A DNA stretch of 64,000 nt from Streptomyces sp. SN-593. GTDB taxonomy: Bacteria > Actinomycetota > Actinomycetes > Streptomycetales > Streptomycetaceae. The notes below the pieces were generated by a model that searched no databases, had not been told where the DNA came from, and worked only from the letters and a program-made list of their open reading frames with translations. Below, piece by piece: positions 7,702 to 17,131 of the stretch. The translations under genes were made by a program, and so were the position numbers. How positions within the stretch are numbered: the first letter of the stretch is position 1; the number at the start of each line of letters is the position of its first letter. The DNA lies in assembly GCF_016756395.1 (NCBI RefSeq), contig NZ_AP018365.1, positions 6,762,001 through 6,826,000 on the forward strand. Reading direction: 5' to 3'.

Positions 7702-8253
7702 TCGTCCTCGCCTCGTCCTTGCTCGTCGGCCCGCGGGGCGTCCCCGTGGCCCGCAACGCACCGCAACGCACCGCCACGACCGCAACGCACCGCCACGGCC
7801 CGCGCGGGGCCGGTGCCGCACCCCGTCGTCCGGACCGGCGCCCGTGCCGCCCGCCGCCGCGCCCGCACGCCGCGCCCGCACGCCGCTCTGCCGCGCCCGG
7901 ACTCCGTGTCCGGACTCCGCGCCCGTACACCGCGCCCGTACACCGTGTCCGTACGCCGCCGTGACCGCTACGGGTGCGCCGCCCGGCCGGGGCCGGTGAT
8001 CACCGGCGCCCCCGCGCAGTGTGCGGCACCCGTGTTGCCGGTGGGATGCCGCGACGTTTCGCGACAGCCCCTTTCGGAGGAATGTACAAGACCAGGCGCC
8101 TGGCCAGCCAAGCGCTTCATGTGTTCGGTGACTGCACCCGAACGGCCCCGCGGCCGTGTACTGGCCGCACGCCGTGTGTACAAGGCAGGAACAGCCCCGC
8201 CGAGCATCCGGACCCGGCCGAGTCCTCCGGAGCGGTCCGAGAGAAGAGTCCGC
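7702..8253. other. Divergent promoter region between pucR-like gene and xanthine dehydrogenase operon
   Basis: A 552-base spacer without a convincing gene. Near the regulator it holds short direct repeats: CCGCAACGCA at 7751, 7761 and 7780, and several CGCCCGCACGC / CGCCCGTACACC units between about 7860 and 7960. Closer to the operon it has an 8-base direct repeat TGTACAAG (8083-8090 and 8177-8184) and a perfect 12-bp palindrome (8092-8103). These are candidate PucR or other regulator sites. Confidence 0.55.
8092..8103. promoter_or_regulatory. 12-bp palindrome upstream of xanthine dehydrogenase operon
   Basis: The sequence CCAGGCGCCTGG is a perfect palindrome immediately after the first TGTACAAG copy and about 150 bases before the FAD-subunit start. 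It may be an operator; in GC-rich DNA chance palindromes of this size occur. Confidence 0.3.
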
Positions 8254-9141
8254 ATGGAATTCCTGCGCCCCGCCACCTGGCAGGAGGCGCTCGCCGCGAA
8301 GGCCGAGCACCCGGCCGCGGTCCCCATCGCCGGTGGCACGGACGTGATGGTCGAGATCAACTTCGACCACCGCAGGCCCGCACACCTGATGGACCTGAAC
8401 CGCATCACCGAACTCCAGGAGTGGGAGGCCGGCGCGCGGACCGTACGCCTGGGCGCGTCCGTCCCCTACACCAGGATCATCGAGCACCTGCGCACCGAAC
8501 TGCCGGGACTGGCGCTCGCCGCCCACACCGTCGCCTCCCCGCAGATCCGCAACCGCGGCGGGGTCGGCGGCAACCTCGGCACCGCCTCCCCGGCGGGCGA
8601 CGCCCACCCGGCGCTGCTGGCCGGCGGCGGCCACGTGGAGGCGGAGTCGGTCCGCGGCAGCCGGATGATCCCGATCGACGACTTCTACCTCGGGGTGAAG
8701 CGCAACGCGCTGGAGCCCGACGAACTGATCCGCGCCGTCCACCTGCCCCGGGCGACCGGCCCGCAGCAGTTCTCGAAGGTCGGCACCCGCAACGCGATGG
8801 TGATCGCGGTGTGCGCCTTCGGGATCGCGCTGCACCCCGGCACGCGCACCGTGCGCACCGGCATCGGCTCGGCCGCGCCCACCCCGATCCGGGCGCGGAC
8901 CGCCGAGGAGTTCCTGGCCGCCGCGCTCGACGAGGACGGGCTGTGGGAGAGCCGCCGGCCCCTGCCGCCGTCGGTGGCGGCGCAGTTCGCCGACCTGGTG
9001 GCCGGCGCCGCCAACCCGATCGACGACGTGCGGGGCACCGCCTCGTACCGCAGGCACGCGCTGGGCGTGATGGCCCGCCGCACCCTGGGATGGACCTGGC
9101 AGGAGTACCGCGGCGACCCGAGGAGCCAGTCATGCGCGTGA
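8254..9141 (+). CDS. Xanthine dehydrogenase, FAD-binding subunit
   Basis: The 295-residue protein is a molybdopterin dehydrogenase FAD-binding subunit of the CoxM/XdhB type. It shows the FAD-contact segment PIAGGTDVMVEI, the RNRGGVGGNLGTASPAGD loop and a C-terminal CO-dehydrogenase flavoprotein domain ending in RRTLGW. It passes electrons from the 2Fe-2S centres to the final acceptor through FAD. The ATG at 8254 follows GAGAAGAG. It is the first gene of the operon, overlaps the 2Fe-2S subunit gene by 10 bases, and is divergent from a PucR regulator, all supporting hypoxanthine/xanthine oxidation to urate. Confidence 0.92.
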   Translation: MEFLRPATWQEALAAKAEHPAAVPIAGGTDVMVEINFDHRRPAHLMDLNRITELQEWEAGARTVRLGASVPYTRIIEHLRTELPGLALAAHTVASPQIRNRGGVGGNLGTASPAGDAHPALLAGGGHVEAESVRGSRMIPIDDFYLGVKRNALEPDELIRAVHLPRATGPQQFSKVGTRNAMVIAVCAFGIALHPGTRTVRTGIGSAAPTPIRARTAEEFLAAALDEDGLWESRRPLPPSVAAQFADLVAGAANPIDDVRGTASYRRHALGVMARRTLGWTWQEYRGDPRSQSCA

Positions 9142-9608
9142 CGATGACCGTCAACGGCCGTCCGCAGGAGGCGGACGACGTGTGGGAGGGCGAGAGCCTG
9201 CTCTACGTGCTGCGCGAGCGGATGGGGCTGCCGGGCTCCAAGAACGCCTGCGAGCAGGGGGAGTGCGGATCGTGCACGGTCCGGCTCGACGGGGTGCCGG
9301 TGTGCGCCTGCCTGGTCGCCGCCGGGCAGGCCCAGGGCCGCGAGGTGGTCACGGTGGAGGGCCTGGCCGGCCCCGACGGCCGCCTGTCCACCGTGCAGCA
9401 GGCGTTCGTGGACGCGGGCGCGGTGCAGTGCGGCTTCTGCACGCCCGGCCTCCTGGTCGCCGCCGACGAACTGCTGGAGCGCCACCCCGAGCCCTCGGAC
9501 GGCGACATCCGCGAGGCGCTGTCGGGCAACCTGTGCCGCTGCACCGGCTACGAGAAGATCCTCGACGCGGTCCGCCTGGCGGCCGCCCGTACCGGACAGG
9601 CGGTGTGA
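9132..9608 (+). CDS. Xanthine dehydrogenase, 2Fe-2S subunit
   Basis: The 158-residue subunit carries two 2Fe-2S clusters. The N-terminal plant-ferredoxin-type domain holds CEQGECGSC plus a downstream C (VPVCAC). The C-terminal helical domain holds CGFCTPG and LCRCTGY, the second cluster motif. It relays electrons from the molybdenum centre to FAD. It starts with ATG 9132 inside the 3' end of the FAD subunit, and its stop at 9606-9608 is three bases from the ATG of the molybdenum subunit. The length is normal for the three-subunit (split) enzyme. Confidence 0.94.
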   Translation: MRVTMTVNGRPQEADDVWEGESLLYVLRERMGLPGSKNACEQGECGSCTVRLDGVPVCACLVAAGQAQGREVVTVEGLAGPDGRLSTVQQAFVDAGAVQCGFCTPGLLVAADELLERHPEPSDGDIREALSGNLCRCTGYEKILDAVRLAAARTGQAV

Positions 9609-9610
9609 CG

Positions 9611-12136
9611 ATGGCCGAGCCCTCGCCCGTACCCGGCGGCTCCGGCGGCGACGGCCGGCCGCCCGCCGCCGGCATGCCGCAGACCGCCGCCGGCATGCCG
9701 CGGACCGCCGCCGGCGCGCCGCGCACCACCGTACGGCCGCCGCGGGCCGCCGCCGTGCCCGGGCGCGCGCCGACCAGCCTCACCCAGGGCGCGGCCGGCG
9801 CCGGGGGCGGCGTCGGCGCGTCCACGCTGCGCCCCGACGGCGTCCTCAAGGTCACCGGCGAGTTCGCCTACTCCTCCGACCTGTGGCACGAGGACATGCT
9901 GTGGGGCCACACCCTGCGCAGCACCGTCGCCCACGCGCGGATCCTCGCCGTCCACACCGGCGAGGCACTCGCCACCCCCGGGGTCCACGCGGTGCTCACC
10001 TACGACGACCTGCCCACCGAGGTGCGGACCTACGGCCTGGAGATCCGGGACACCCCGGTGCTCGCGCACGGCAAGGTCCGCCACCACGGCGAGCCGGTCG
10101 CCCTCGTCGCCGCCGACCACCCCGAGACCGCCCGCCGGGCCGCCGCCAGGATCCGCGTCGAGTACGAGGAACTGCCGGTCGTCACCGACGAGGCGAGCGC
10201 GCTCGGCCCCGACGCGGTCCTGGTGCACGAGGACCGCGAGGACCACCACAGCGGTCACGTGCCGCACCCCAACGTGGTGCACCGCCAGCCGGTCGTGCGC
10301 GGCGACGCCGACGCCGCGGCCGCCCGCGCCGACGTGGTGGTGCGCGGCGAGTACGTCTTCGGCATGCAGGACCAGGCGTTCCTCGGCCCCGAGTCGGGCC
10401 TCGCGGTGCCGGCCGAGGACGGCGGTGTGGACCTCTACGTGGCCACCCAGTGGCTCCACTCCGACCTGCGGCAGATCGCGCCGGTGCTCGGCCTGCCCGA
10501 GAGCAGGGTCCGGATGACGCTGTCCGGTGTCGGCGGTGCCTTCGGCGGACGCGAGGACCTGTCGATGCAGATCCACGGCTGCCTGCTGGCGCTGCGCACC
10601 GGCCGGCCGGTGAAGATGGTCTACAACCGCTTCGAGTCGTTCTTCGGCCACGTCCACCGCCACCCGGCCCGGCTCAGCTACGAGCACGGCGCCACCCGGG
10701 ACGGCCGACTCACCCACGTCCGCTGCCGGATCGTGCTGGACGGCGGCGCCTACGCCTCCTCCTCGCCGGCCGTCGTCGGCAACGCCGCCTCGCTGTCGGT
10801 CGGCCCCTACGTGGTCGACGACGTGGACCTCGAAGCGCTCGCGCTCTACACCAACAACCCGCCCTGCGGCGCCATGCGCGGCTTCGGAGCGGTACAGGCG
10901 TGCTTCGCCTACGAGGCCCAGATGGACAAGGTCGCCGCGGAACTCGGCCTGGACCCGGTGGAGTTCCGGCAGCGCAACGCCATGCGGCAGGGCAGCGTCA
11001 TGCCGACCGGGCAGCGGGTCGACGCGCCCGCGCCGGTCGCCGAACTGCTGCGCCGGGTCAAGGCGATGCCGATGCCGCCGGAGCAGCAGTGGCGCACCAC
11101 CGAGGGCGCCGACGTCCGCGCGCTGCCCGGCGGCCTGTCCAACACCACGCACGGCGAGGGCGTCGTGCGCGGCGTCGGCTACGCGGTCGGCATCAAGAAC
11201 GTCGGCTTCTCCGAGGGCTTCGACGACTACTCGACCGCGCGGGTGCGGATCGAGGTGATCAACGGCGAGCCGGTGGCGACCGTGCACACCGCGATGGCCG
11301 AGGTCGGGCAGGGCGGCGTCACCGTGCACGCGCAGATCGCCCGCTCCGAACTCGGCGTCACCCAGGTCACCATCCAGCCCGCCGACACCCGGGTCGGCTC
11401 GGCCGGCTCCACCTCCGCCTCACGGCAGACGTACATGACCGGCGGCGCGGTGAAGAACACCTGCGAGGCCGTACGCGAGCGGGTCCTCGACATCGGCCGC
11501 CGCAGGTTCGGCACCCACCACCCGGCCTGGGCCACCGCCGAACTGCTGCTGGAGGACGGCCGGGTGGTCACCGACGGCGGGGAGGCGCTGGCCCTTGTCG
11601 CCGACGTGCTCGGGGACGAGAGCGTGGACCTGGAACTGGAGTTCAGGCACCGCCCGACCCAGGCGTTCGACCTGCGCACCGGCCAGGGCGACGGGCACGT
11701 GCAGTACAGCTTCGCCGCCCACCGTGCCGTGGTCGAGGTGGACACCGAGCTCGGCCTGGTCAAGGTGGTCGAGCTGGCCTGCGCCCAGGACGTCGGCAAG
11801 GCGCTCAACCCGCTGTCGGTGGCCGGCCAGATCCAGGGCGGCACCACGCAGGGCCTCGGCATCGCGGTCATGGAGGAGATCGTGGTCGATCCGCGGACCG
11901 CGAAGGTCCGCAACCCGTCCTTCACCGACTACCTGATCCCCACCATCCTCGACACCCCGACGATCCCCGTCGACGTGCTCGAACTCGCCGACTCGAACGC
12001 GCCGTACGGGCTGCGGGGCGTGGGGGAGGCGCCCACGCTGTCCTCGACCCCGGCCGTCCTCGCCGCCATCCGGCAGGCGACCGGACTGGAGCTGAACCGG
12101 ACCCCGGTCCGGCCGGAACACCTCACCGGAACGTAG
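9611..12136 (+). CDS. Xanthine dehydrogenase, molybdenum-binding subunit
   Basis: The 841-residue catalytic subunit has an aldehyde oxidase/xanthine dehydrogenase a/b hammerhead domain (about residues 80-190) followed by two molybdopterin-binding domains. The cofactor and active-site motifs are present: SGVGGAFGGRE, the substrate-binding arginine region PCGAMRGFGAVQ, and the catalytic glutamate in RGVGEAP near the end. The first 65 residues are an unusual Pro/Ala/Gly-rich extension with repeats of the type AAGMPxT. ATG 9611 was taken; an in-frame GTG at 9605 that overlaps the upstream stop is equally possible. The enzyme hydroxylates hypoxanthine and xanthine to urate. Confidence 0.93.
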   Translation: MAEPSPVPGGSGGDGRPPAAGMPQTAAGMPRTAAGAPRTTVRPPRAAAVPGRAPTSLTQGAAGAGGGVGASTLRPDGVLKVTGEFAYSSDLWHEDMLWGHTLRSTVAHARILAVHTGEALATPGVHAVLTYDDLPTEVRTYGLEIRDTPVLAHGKVRHHGEPVALVAADHPETARRAAARIRVEYEELPVVTDEASALGPDAVLVHEDREDHHSGHVPHPNVVHRQPVVRGDADAAAARADVVVRGEYVFGMQDQAFLGPESGLAVPAEDGGVDLYVATQWLHSDLRQIAPVLGLPESRVRMTLSGVGGAFGGREDLSMQIHGCLLALRTGRPVKMVYNRFESFFGHVHRHPARLSYEHGATRDGRLTHVRCRIVLDGGAYASSSPAVVGNAASLSVGPYVVDDVDLEALALYTNNPPCGAMRGFGAVQACFAYEAQMDKVAAELGLDPVEFRQRNAMRQGSVMPTGQRVDAPAPVAELLRRVKAMPMPPEQQWRTTEGADVRALPGGLSNTTHGEGVVRGVGYAVGIKNVGFSEGFDDYSTARVRIEVINGEPVATVHTAMAEVGQGGVTVHAQIARSELGVTQVTIQPADTRVGSAGSTSASRQTYMTGGAVKNTCEAVRERVLDIGRRRFGTHHPAWATAELLLEDGRVVTDGGEALALVADVLGDESVDLELEFRHRPTQAFDLRTGQGDGHVQYSFAAHRAVVEVDTELGLVKVVELACAQDVGKALNPLSVAGQIQGGTTQGLGIAVMEEIVVDPRTAKVRNPSFTDYLIPTILDTPTIPVDVLELADSNAPYGLRGVGEAPTLSSTPAVLAAIRQATGLELNRTPVRPEHLTGT

Positions 12137-12307
12137 CGGCCGGGGCCGGGGCCGGGGCCGCCGGCCGGGGCCGGCTGTGGGGCAGGCTCCGGCCCCCGGC
12201 CCCGGCGGCCTCCCGGTCCGCCCGGCCCGTCCCCCCGGGGCACGACCTTCCATCGAAGCGCCGACCCGGTGTCGAGCAGCCGTACCCCTCCGAGGAGTTG
12301 AACCGCC

Positions 12308-13432
12308 ATGCTGGACATCGCCACCGAACTGCACCGCTGGTGCGGGCGCGGCCGGCCGTTCGCCGTCGCGACGGTGCTCGCCACCGGCGGCAGCGCCCCG
12401 CGGCAGGCCGGCGCGGCCCTCGCCGTGGACGAGGAGGGCACCGCCGTCGGCAGCGTGTCCGGCGGCTGCGTCGAGGGCGCGGTCTACGAGCTGTGCCGCG
12501 AGGCGCTGTCCGGGGAGGGCCCGGCGACCGTGGTGGAGCGCTTCGGCTACTCCGACGAGGACGCCTTCGCCGTCGGCCTGACCTGTGGTGGCGAGATCGA
12601 CGTCATGGTCCAGCGGATCGACCCCGGCGCGCGGCCCGAGATCGCCGACGCGCTGGCCGCCGCCGTGTGCGGACGGGCGGCGGCGGTCGCCCGGGTCGCC
12701 GACGGCCCGGCCGAACTCCTCGGCCGCGCCCTGCTGGTGCGCGCGGACGGGTCCTACGCCGGCTCGCTCGGCGACCGGGCGCGGGACCGTACGGCCGCCG
12801 GGCAGGCGCACGCGATGCTCGCGGCCGGGCGCACCGGCACCGTGGAGGTCGGGGCCGACGGGAGCCGCTGCGGGCAGCCGCTGACGCTGCTGGTGGAGTC
12901 CAGCGTGCCGCCGCCGCGGATGCTGGTCTTCGGCGCGGTCGACTTCGCGGCGGCGCTGGTGCGGGCGGGCGCGTTCCTCGGCTACGAGGTGACCGTGTGC
13001 GACGCGCGGCCGGTCTTCGCCACCGAGCGCCGCTTCCCCGGGGCCGACCGGGTCGTGGTGGAGTGGCCGCACCGCTACCTCGACGCGGAGGCGGCGGCCG
13101 GGCGGATCGACCCGCGCACCGTGGTGTGCGTGCTCACCCACGACGCGAAGTTCGACGTGCCGCTGCTGGAGCGGGCGTTGCGCCTCCCGGTGGCCTACGT
13201 CGGCGCGATGGGCTCCCGCCGCACCCACCTGCGGCGGCTCGACCGGCTCCGCGAGGCCGGGCTGCCCGAGGCCGCGCTGGGCCGGCTGCGCTCCCCGATC
13301 GGCCTCGACCTCGGCGCCCGCACCCCGGAGGAGACCGCGCTGTCGATCGCGGCGGAGGTCGTCGCCCTGCGCTACGGCGGGACCGGCCTGCCCCTGACGG
13401 GGGCGGGCACGCCCATCCACGCGGTCGCCTGA
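12308..13432 (+). CDS. xdhC: XdhC/CoxF-family molybdenum cofactor chaperone
   Basis: The 374-residue protein has an N-terminal XdhC/CoxI domain (about residues 10-75, with ATVLATGGSAPRQAG and SVSGGCVEGAV) and a C-terminal Rossmann-type XdhC domain (about 205-350, with MLVFGAVDFAAALVRAGAFLG and AYVGAMGSRRTHLRRL). XdhC proteins bind the molybdenum cofactor, favour its sulfurated form and insert it into xanthine dehydrogenase. The start follows GAGGAG, 171 bases after the molybdenum subunit. The spacer is made of GGGGCC-type repeats and shows no clear promoter, so it is probably the fourth gene of the operon. Confidence 0.9.
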   Translation: MLDIATELHRWCGRGRPFAVATVLATGGSAPRQAGAALAVDEEGTAVGSVSGGCVEGAVYELCREALSGEGPATVVERFGYSDEDAFAVGLTCGGEIDVMVQRIDPGARPEIADALAAAVCGRAAAVARVADGPAELLGRALLVRADGSYAGSLGDRARDRTAAGQAHAMLAAGRTGTVEVGADGSRCGQPLTLLVESSVPPPRMLVFGAVDFAAALVRAGAFLGYEVTVCDARPVFATERRFPGADRVVVEWPHRYLDAEAAAGRIDPRTVVCVLTHDAKFDVPLLERALRLPVAYVGAMGSRRTHLRRLDRLREAGLPEAALGRLRSPIGLDLGARTPEETALSIAAEVVALRYGGTGLPLTGAGTPIHAVA

Positions 13433-13597
13433 GCGGCGGGGGCGGACCTTCCGGGGCGACCCGGCCCGCCGGGGTCGCGGGTGCGGCCGGTCGGAGGCCG
13501 CCCGCCGGCGGGGCCGCCCGCCTGCGGGGTCACCCCCGGCGGGGGCACGCGGCCTCGCGGACCGGAACCGTCCGCATGGCGCCGTACCGTGGCGGAC

Positions 13598-14716
13598 ATG
13601 GTCAACGACTCCGTCCGTAGGCGCACCCTCAACCGGACCCTGCTCGCACGCCAACTCCTGCTGGAGCCCGCCGACATGGGCCCTGAGGAAGCGGTCGCGC
13701 ACCTGCTGGGGCTTCAGTCGCAGAACGCCGCCTCCGCCTACCCCGGACTGTGGAGCCGGCTGGCCGGTTTCGACTTCGCCGCGCTCGGCCGGCTGCTCAC
13801 CGAACGCCGCGTCGTACGGCTCGCGTTGATGCGCGACACCGTGCACCTGGTGACCGCGGCGGACGCGCTGCGGCTGCGGCCGTGGCTCCAGCCGGCCCTC
13901 GACCGGGGGCCGCGCTCGGCGCAGTGGGCCGCGGGGCTCGGCGGCGTCGAGAGGGCGGCGCTGGTGGCCGCGGGCCGGGACGCGCTGGCCGAACGGCCAC
14001 TCGCGCCGGCCGAGTTGAAGGGGCTGCTCGGCCCGCGCTTCCCCCAGGCCGACCCGACCGCGCTCGTCACCGCGCTCCGGGCCTGGGCGCCGCTCGTCCA
14101 GGTGCCGCCGCGCGGGGTGTGGGGCGAGCCCGGCGCGCTGCGCTACACGTTCGCCGACGACTGGCTCGGCGCGCCGCCCGCCGACGACCCCGACCCGGCC
14201 GGGCTGGTCCGCCGCTACCTCGCCGCGTTCGGGCCCGCCGGCCCGGCCGACATGCAGAAGTGGTCCGGCCTCACCGGCCTCAAGCGGGTGTTCGCCGGCC
14301 TCGACCTGCGGACGTACCGGACCGAGGACGGGCGGGTCCTCCACGACCTGCCGGACGCCGAACTCACCGACCCCGACGTCCCCGTGGCCGCCCGCTACGT
14401 CGCCGACTTCGACAACCTCCTGCTCTCGCACGCCGACCGCACCCGGGTCCTCGGCGACGTGCCCACCTCCCGGGTGATCTCCGTCAACGGGCTCGTCAGC
14501 GGCACCGTCCTGGCCGACGGGTTCGTCGCCGGCACCTGGCGCTTCGAGAAGGCCGCGCGCGCCGAGGGGGCCGTGGCGGTCGCCGTCACCCCGTTCGCGC
14601 CGCTGCGGCCCGCCGACCGGGACACGCTGGAGGCGGAGGGCCTGCGCCTGCTCGCCGCCGCCCACGGCGACGTCCCGTGCCACCTCCGCACGGTCCGCTT
14701 CCTGCCGCTGCCCTGA
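13598..14716 (+). CDS. Winged-helix DNA-binding protein of the AlkZ/HTH_42 family
   Basis: The 372-residue protein belongs to the HTH_42 (YcaQ/AlkZ) superfamily. It shows the N-terminal LLGLQSQNAASAY segment, in which Q40-S41-Q42 matches the Q-x-Q catalytic signature of AlkZ-type DNA glycosylases, followed by the LMRDTVHLV and ADMQKWSGL family blocks. Members unhook or excise alkylated or cross-linked bases, and Streptomyces carry several paralogues, some protecting antibiotic producers. The ATG at 13598-13600 gives the usual N-terminal RRRTLNRTLLARQ. It appears monocistronic. Whether this paralogue is a glycosylase cannot be told from sequence alone. Confidence 0.8.
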   Translation: MVNDSVRRRTLNRTLLARQLLLEPADMGPEEAVAHLLGLQSQNAASAYPGLWSRLAGFDFAALGRLLTERRVVRLALMRDTVHLVTAADALRLRPWLQPALDRGPRSAQWAAGLGGVERAALVAAGRDALAERPLAPAELKGLLGPRFPQADPTALVTALRAWAPLVQVPPRGVWGEPGALRYTFADDWLGAPPADDPDPAGLVRRYLAAFGPAGPADMQKWSGLTGLKRVFAGLDLRTYRTEDGRVLHDLPDAELTDPDVPVAARYVADFDNLLLSHADRTRVLGDVPTSRVISVNGLVSGTVLADGFVAGTWRFEKAARAEGAVAVAVTPFAPLRPADRDTLEAEGLRLLAAAHGDVPCHLRTVRFLPLP

Positions 14717-14926
14717 CGCCGGCACGGCCCCCGCCCCGCCCGGTCCGACCCGGCACGGCCCGGGACGGCCCCGTCCCGGCCGGAGTTCCGACGCCCCCGG
14801 CGCCCTGACGGCCGGTGGGCCGGGGGTTCCCGGGCCGGGGCGGAATTTTCGTTATCGGCCCGGGAGGGGCACCGTCTCCTGTTGTGTGGGGCGGGGGCCA
14901 GTCACGACGACGGAACGGCGGAGCGG

Positions 14927-16939
14927 ATGCGTGCAGGCGATCGGAGCGGGCCCGACCCGGAGATGGTGGCCGCGGCGCGGGCGGGCGACGAGCAGGCGCT
15001 CGACCGGCTCGTGGCGCAGTGCCTGCCGCTGGTCTACAACATCGTCGGCCGCGCCCTGGACGGCAACGACGACGTGGACGACGTGGTCCAGGAGACGCTG
15101 CTGCGCGTGGTGCGGGGCCTCGCCGAACTGCGCGACCCGGCCGCCTTCCGGTCATGGCTGGTGGCGATCGCGGTCCGCCAGGTGCGCGACCGCGAGCAGG
15201 CCAGGAAGGCGTCCTGGCACCACCAGACGGGCCTGGACGCGGCCGAGCTGATACCGGACCCGGCCTCGGACTTCGCGTCGGTGACGATCCTGCGGCTGGG
15301 GCTGACCGACCAGCGCCGGGAGATCGCCGAGGCGACCCGCTGGCTGGACCACGACGACCGGACGCTGCTGGCGCTGTGGTGGCTGGAGGAGACCGGCGAC
15401 ATCGGCCGGTCCGAACTGGCCGACGCGCTCGGGCTGTCCCGGCAGCACGCCGCGGTGAAGGTCCAGCGGATGAAGGAGCAACTGGAGACCTCGCGGACCG
15501 TGGTGCGCGCCCTCGGCGCGGCCGAACCCTGCCCGGAGCTGCGGGAGACCGCCGGCGCCTGGGACGGCGTGCCGAGCCCGCTGTGGCGCAAGCGCTTCGC
15601 CCGGCACGTCCGGGGCTGCGACGCGTGCGGGCGGCTCGGCGGGGTGCTGCTGCCGATGGACCGGCTGCTCAGCGGGCTGCCGCTGCTGCCCGTGCCGGTG
15701 CCGTCGGCCGGGCCGCACCCGGGCCCGCTGCCGGCCCCCGGGCACCTGCCGCCGGCCGCGCACGCACCGGCCGCCCACCCCGCCGCCTCCACCCCCACGA
15801 CGGCTCCCGCGGAGCCGTCCCCCGCACCCCCCACCCAGCGCACCGCTCCGCACTCCCACCCCCCACGGCGGAGCGGTGCGCACCGGGGAGCGCACCGGCT
15901 GCGGTCGCGCCTGCTGCACGGGCCGCTCGCCGGCCCGGCCGCAGCCGTCACCGCGGTCGCGGCCGTGGCGGCCGGCGCGCTGCTGGCGGTGCACCTCGCC
16001 GCCGATCCGTCGGCGCCCGCCGCCGACGCCGCCCCGTCCGCCCCGGCGGCCCGCACCGCGACGAGTGCCGCTTCCACCACCCCCGCGCCCACCACGCCTC
16101 CGAAGGCGTCCCCCACGACCCCCGCCCCGACGACCCGCACACCGACCCCGAAGGCGACGACCCGCGCAGCGGTCCCGGCGGCGCCCGCCGCGCCCGCGCC
16201 CGCCTCCACCTCGACCCGCAAGGGCGTGGGCGTCTGGACCTTCGACGGCGTGGACACCGCGCTCGCGCGGTCCGGCGCGAGCTGGTACTACACCTGGTCC
16301 ACCACGCACGCCGGGATCAGCGGCCCCGGCTTCGTGCCGATGATCTGGGGGGCCGACAGCGCGAGTGCCACGGCCCTCGCCCAGGCGAAGGCGGCGGGGC
16401 CGTACCTGCTGGGGTTCAACGAGCCCGACATGTCGGGACAGGCGAACATGACGGTGGACCAGGCCCTCGCGTTGTGGCCGCAGTTGGAGTCCGCCGGCAA
16501 GGTGCTCGGCAGCCCGGCGGTCGCCTACGGCGCCGACACGTCCGGCGGCTGGCTGGACCGCTTCATGACCGGCGCCCGGCAGAAGGGCTACCGCGTCGAC
16601 TTCATCACGCTGCACTGGTACGGCGGGGACTTCACCACCGCCGACGCCGTCGCCCAGCTCAGGTCCTACGTCCAGTCCGTGTACGACCGCTACCACAAGC
16701 CCGTCTGGCTCACCGAGTTCGCCCTCACCGACTTCTCCGGCGGCGCCGCGCGCTACCCGAGCGACCAGCAGCAGGCCGCGTTCCTGACGGCTGCCGCGAA
16801 GATGCTCGACGGCCTGCCCTACCTCCAGCGGTACGCCTGGTTCGGCCTCCCGGCCAAGGACGACGGGCCCAGCACCGGCCTCTTCCGCAGCGGCCCGGTC
16901 GTGACGGAGGAGGGCCGCGCCTTCGAGCAGGCCCGCTGA
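14927..16939 (+). CDS. ECF-type sigma factor fused through a transmembrane segment to an extracellular GH128 glucanase-like domain
   Basis: A single 670-residue frame joins two unlike halves. Residues about 15-90 are sigma region 2 (DVDDVVQETLLRVVRGL) and about 125-190 are sigma region 4 (ELADALGLSRQHAAVKVQRMK). Next come an H-x3-C-x2-C motif (H227, C231, C234) typical of zinc anti-sigma domains, a Pro-rich stretch, one hydrophobic segment (about 335-357), a long Pro/Thr linker, and from about 432 an Asl1-like GH128 domain. The GH128 domain keeps both expected catalytic glutamates (E499 in GFNEP, E597 in WLTEF). ATG 14927 has GGCGGAG upstream; a TTG at 14882 is an alternative. The layout predicts a cytosolic sigma head tethered to a cell-surface glycan-binding domain. 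A secreted GH35 follows 192 bases downstream. Confidence 0.88.
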   Translation: MRAGDRSGPDPEMVAAARAGDEQALDRLVAQCLPLVYNIVGRALDGNDDVDDVVQETLLRVVRGLAELRDPAAFRSWLVAIAVRQVRDREQARKASWHHQTGLDAAELIPDPASDFASVTILRLGLTDQRREIAEATRWLDHDDRTLLALWWLEETGDIGRSELADALGLSRQHAAVKVQRMKEQLETSRTVVRALGAAEPCPELRETAGAWDGVPSPLWRKRFARHVRGCDACGRLGGVLLPMDRLLSGLPLLPVPVPSAGPHPGPLPAPGHLPPAAHAPAAHPAASTPTTAPAEPSPAPPTQRTAPHSHPPRRSGAHRGAHRLRSRLLHGPLAGPAAAVTAVAAVAAGALLAVHLAADPSAPAADAAPSAPAARTATSAASTTPAPTTPPKASPTTPAPTTRTPTPKATTRAAVPAAPAAPAPASTSTRKGVGVWTFDGVDTALARSGASWYYTWSTTHAGISGPGFVPMIWGADSASATALAQAKAAGPYLLGFNEPDMSGQANMTVDQALALWPQLESAGKVLGSPAVAYGADTSGGWLDRFMTGARQKGYRVDFITLHWYGGDFTTADAVAQLRSYVQSVYDRYHKPVWLTEFALTDFSGGAARYPSDQQQAAFLTAAAKMLDGLPYLQRYAWFGLPAKDDGPSTGLFRSGPVVTEEGRAFEQAR

Positions 16940-17131
16940 TCCCCTTCCCGGGGAGGAGCCGCCTGCGGGCTGCGCCGGGCTTCGGGCCGCGCCCGGCCGG
17001 GCCCGCGGCCGTCGGAGTACGGACATCCGCTTCCTGTGTCCCACCTATTGTGCGGCCATGAACCCGCTCTTATTGTTCGACTCCGATTGATTCTGTTGGG
17101 AGTTGACTCTTCGGAGAGCGTGGAGGCCGCA

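Noticed and set aside
8083..8253. Possible small plus-strand protein beginning MYKTRRLA upstream of the xanthine dehydrogenase operon
   Set aside because: The G-rich tract touches the ATG directly, so spacing is wrong, and the frame continues through the FAD-subunit gene out of frame.
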